DNA of 5,832 nt from Candidatus Parcubacteria bacterium. GTDB lineage: Bacteria > Patescibacteriota > Patescibacteriia > JAACEG01. Location of the stretch: positions 1-5,832 of the forward strand of contig JAGLTA010000125.1 in assembly GCA_023135505.1 (NCBI GenBank). Reading direction: 5' to 3'. Each line of letters opens with the position of its first letter. Position 1 is the first letter of the stretch. The notes beneath the pieces are model-generated. The model searched no databases. It had not been told where the DNA came from and saw only the letters and a program-made list of their open reading frames with translations. Made by a program: the position numbers and the translations under genes. Shown here in pieces: positions 4,590-5,832 of the stretch.

Positions 4590-5686
4590 TAAAGCAGAAC
4601 GTATTTCATATCGCCTAAATTTTTCACTCGTCCGCCTATTTCAAGCATAGAAAGCGTTGAACTGACAGCGGATAAATCCATTCCTGAATGTTTTGCCAAT
4701 TGATCAATGTGAATCGGATCGCTGCTTAAAAATTTTAGCAGCATTTTTTCATTTTGCGACAGCGGCAAAACTTGCTGAACCCTTCCCTCGCGGATTTTAG
4801 CGTTTTCTAAATTCAACTCTGCTAAAATATCGCTGTAATCGGTTATCAGCTTAGCGCCGCCTTTTTTAATCAAATCATTGGTTCCTTCAGAATTTTTGCT
4901 GTAAATATTTCCGGGTAAAGCAAAAACTTTCCGCTTCTGATCTCTGGCGTATTCCGCCGTGATTAGCGCTCCGGACTTTAGCGGCGCTTCAATAATTAAA
5001 ACGCCGATGCTCAGCCCTGAAATTATCCTATTCCGTCCGGGAAAATTATAATGAAACGGTTCGGTTCCGGGCGGATATTCCGAAATTACAGCTCCGCCAG
5101 ACGATATTATTTTTTCTGCCAGCGCTCGGTTTGACTGCGGATAAAAATTTTGTTGATCAAGCCCTGATCCTAAAACCGCGACTGTGGTTCCGCCAGATTC
5201 TATCGCCGCATTATGCGATATAGTGTCGATTCCAAGCGCCAATCCGCTTATAATCCCCAGTCCGCTTTTAACTAAGTCGGAACTAATCTGATAAGCTGCC
5301 TGCCTTCCGTAAGGGCTTGTTTTGCGCGTGCCGACAACAGCGAGCAGCGGATTATCAACAGACTGTAAATCCCCCTTGTAATAGAGCAGGTAAGGCGGGT
5401 TTTTTATTTTTTTAAGCAGACGCGGATAATCATCGTCTATAATCGCGGATATTCTGATTTTTTCAGCGGCTAATTTTTCTAATTCTTGATCAATGTCTGT
5501 TTTTTCTTTATAGGCGATAAATTCCCTCGCAATTATTTCTTCAAGATCTGATTTTACTAATTCCGTTAAATCCGCGCCCCAAACAGATTCTGCTTTTTTG
5601 AAATGAGTAATCAGTTTCTTAAATCTTACAGAGGTTATTTTTTTAAAGGCCAAAATAGCCGACCAATACTTAGTATCTCTTGACAT
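4586..5686 (-). CDS. dprA: DNA processing protein DprA (Smf)
   Basis: DprA protects incoming single-stranded DNA in natural transformation and loads RecA on it; it is also widespread in bacteria not known to be competent. The 366-residue protein has the full three-part layout. An N-terminal helical SAM/HhH-like region spans about 1-80. The Rossmann-like DprA core (about 85-290) has LAVVGTRKTSPYG (114-127), ISGLALGIDTISHNAA (146-161), FPGRNRIISGLS (215-226), KSGALITAEYA (237-247), FALPGN (255-260) and NSEGTND (265-271). A C-terminal winged helix (about 305-366) ends at the stop. The ATG at 5686 gives the expected N-terminus; no SD is visible. The gene is clearly more GC-rich than the rightward genes, especially in its core. 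Its stop codon overlaps the miaA stop, with no terminator between them. With RecO it forms the recombination part of this window. Confidence 0.97.
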   Translation of the reverse strand: MSRDTKYWSAILAFKKITSVRFKKLITHFKKAESVWGADLTELVKSDLEEIIAREFIAYKEKTDIDQELEKLAAEKIRISAIIDDDYPRLLKKIKNPPYLLYYKGDLQSVDNPLLAVVGTRKTSPYGRQAAYQISSDLVKSGLGIISGLALGIDTISHNAAIESGGTTVAVLGSGLDQQNFYPQSNRALAEKIISSGGAVISEYPPGTEPFHYNFPGRNRIISGLSIGVLIIEAPLKSGALITAEYARDQKRKVFALPGNIYSKNSEGTNDLIKKGGAKLITDYSDILAELNLENAKIREGRVQQVLPLSQNEKMLLKFLSSDPIHIDQLAKHSGMDLSAVSSTLSMLEIGGRVKNLGDMKYVLLY

Positions 5687-5704
5687 TTTTTAATAGTGTG
5701 TTAT

Positions 5705-5713
5705 AGTATAATA
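5705..5713 (-). promoter_or_regulatory. Probable -10 element of the dprA promoter
   Basis: On the minus strand TATACT (5710-5705) and the overlapping TATTAT (5713-5708) each match TATAAT at five of six positions. The nearer one ends 18 nt before the dprA ATG, predicting a leader of only about a dozen bases, which fits the missing SD. No convincing -35 hexamer is seen 16-18 nt upstream. Confidence 0.4.
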
Positions 5714-5744
5714 TTGTATTTAAAAATAGTTGGTTTATATTTTT

Positions 5745-5831
5745 CTATTTGCCAGCGGCGTATCTTAAAGTCTCTTCCCTCCTTGACTGATGGATTGCCT
5801 GAAAAGTTCTAGGGTTGCGGGATGTTTTCTG
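5745..5831 (-). CDS. Possible 3' end of an unidentified leftward gene (partial)
   Basis: On the minus strand one frame is open from the right edge for 28 codons to TAG at 5747-5745. Its product is basic and ends ETLRYAAGK, with NPRTFQAIHQ in the middle. I recognise no family. A second minus frame is also open from the edge for about 21 codons, so coding status cannot be settled here. The stretch is more GC-rich than the AT-rich spacer (5687-5744) before dprA, which is compatible with gene sequence or an unrecognised RNA. If real, the gene would lie upstream of dprA in the same direction. Confidence 0.22.
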   Translation of the reverse strand, partial: QKTSRNPRTFQAIHQSRREETLRYAAGK

Positions 5832-5832
5832 T

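Noticed and set aside
5745..5832. tRNA, tmRNA or other known structured RNA at the right edge
   Set aside because: No cloverleaf, CCA end or recognisable conserved RNA core is seen on either strand in these 88 bases.

Overview
The window looks like chromosomal housekeeping DNA from a Candidate Phyla Radiation (Patescibacteria) bacterium, probably Parcubacteria-like. This is inferred from several things together: very A-rich coding strands, lysine- and asparagine-rich compact proteins, nearly abutting genes, almost no Shine-Dalgarno (SD) sequences, and heptameric tandem repeats inside coding regions. No single marker proves the assignment.

Layout. The left two thirds are read rightward: a 117-aa three-helix membrane protein of unknown function (40-393), a family 4 glycosyltransferase (405-1487), recO (1489-2235), an unlisted 35-aa single-helix membrane peptide with a perfect SD (2260-2367), a rho-independent terminator (2377-2419), miaB (2434-3540) and miaA (3621-4589). 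dprA (5686-4586) is read leftward and overlaps the end of miaA by 4 bp, tail to tail. The last 146 bases hold a probable dprA promoter and perhaps the 3' end of another leftward gene.

How the genes work together. MiaA prenylates A37 of tRNAs that read UNN codons and MiaB methylthiolates the product, so the miaB-miaA pair is a complete ms2i6A37 route. RecO and DprA both help place RecA on single-stranded DNA, in recombinational repair and in natural transformation respectively. The glycosyltransferase and the first membrane protein suggest cell-surface glycan work.

Most unusual points. (1) The 35-aa peptide alone has a 12-nt SD match and is followed by two back-to-back hairpins. (2) MiaB stops at 368 residues inside the arm of a 64-nt nested palindrome and lacks the usual C-terminal TRAM domain. 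(3) Related heptamer repeats are embedded in surface-loop regions of both miaB and miaA and encode the same Ser-Arg-Glu-Ser peptide in the same codon phase. (4) A 12-bp perfect hairpin lies in the early coding region of the glycosyltransferase. I see no CRISPR array, tRNA or rRNA gene, or transposase gene.
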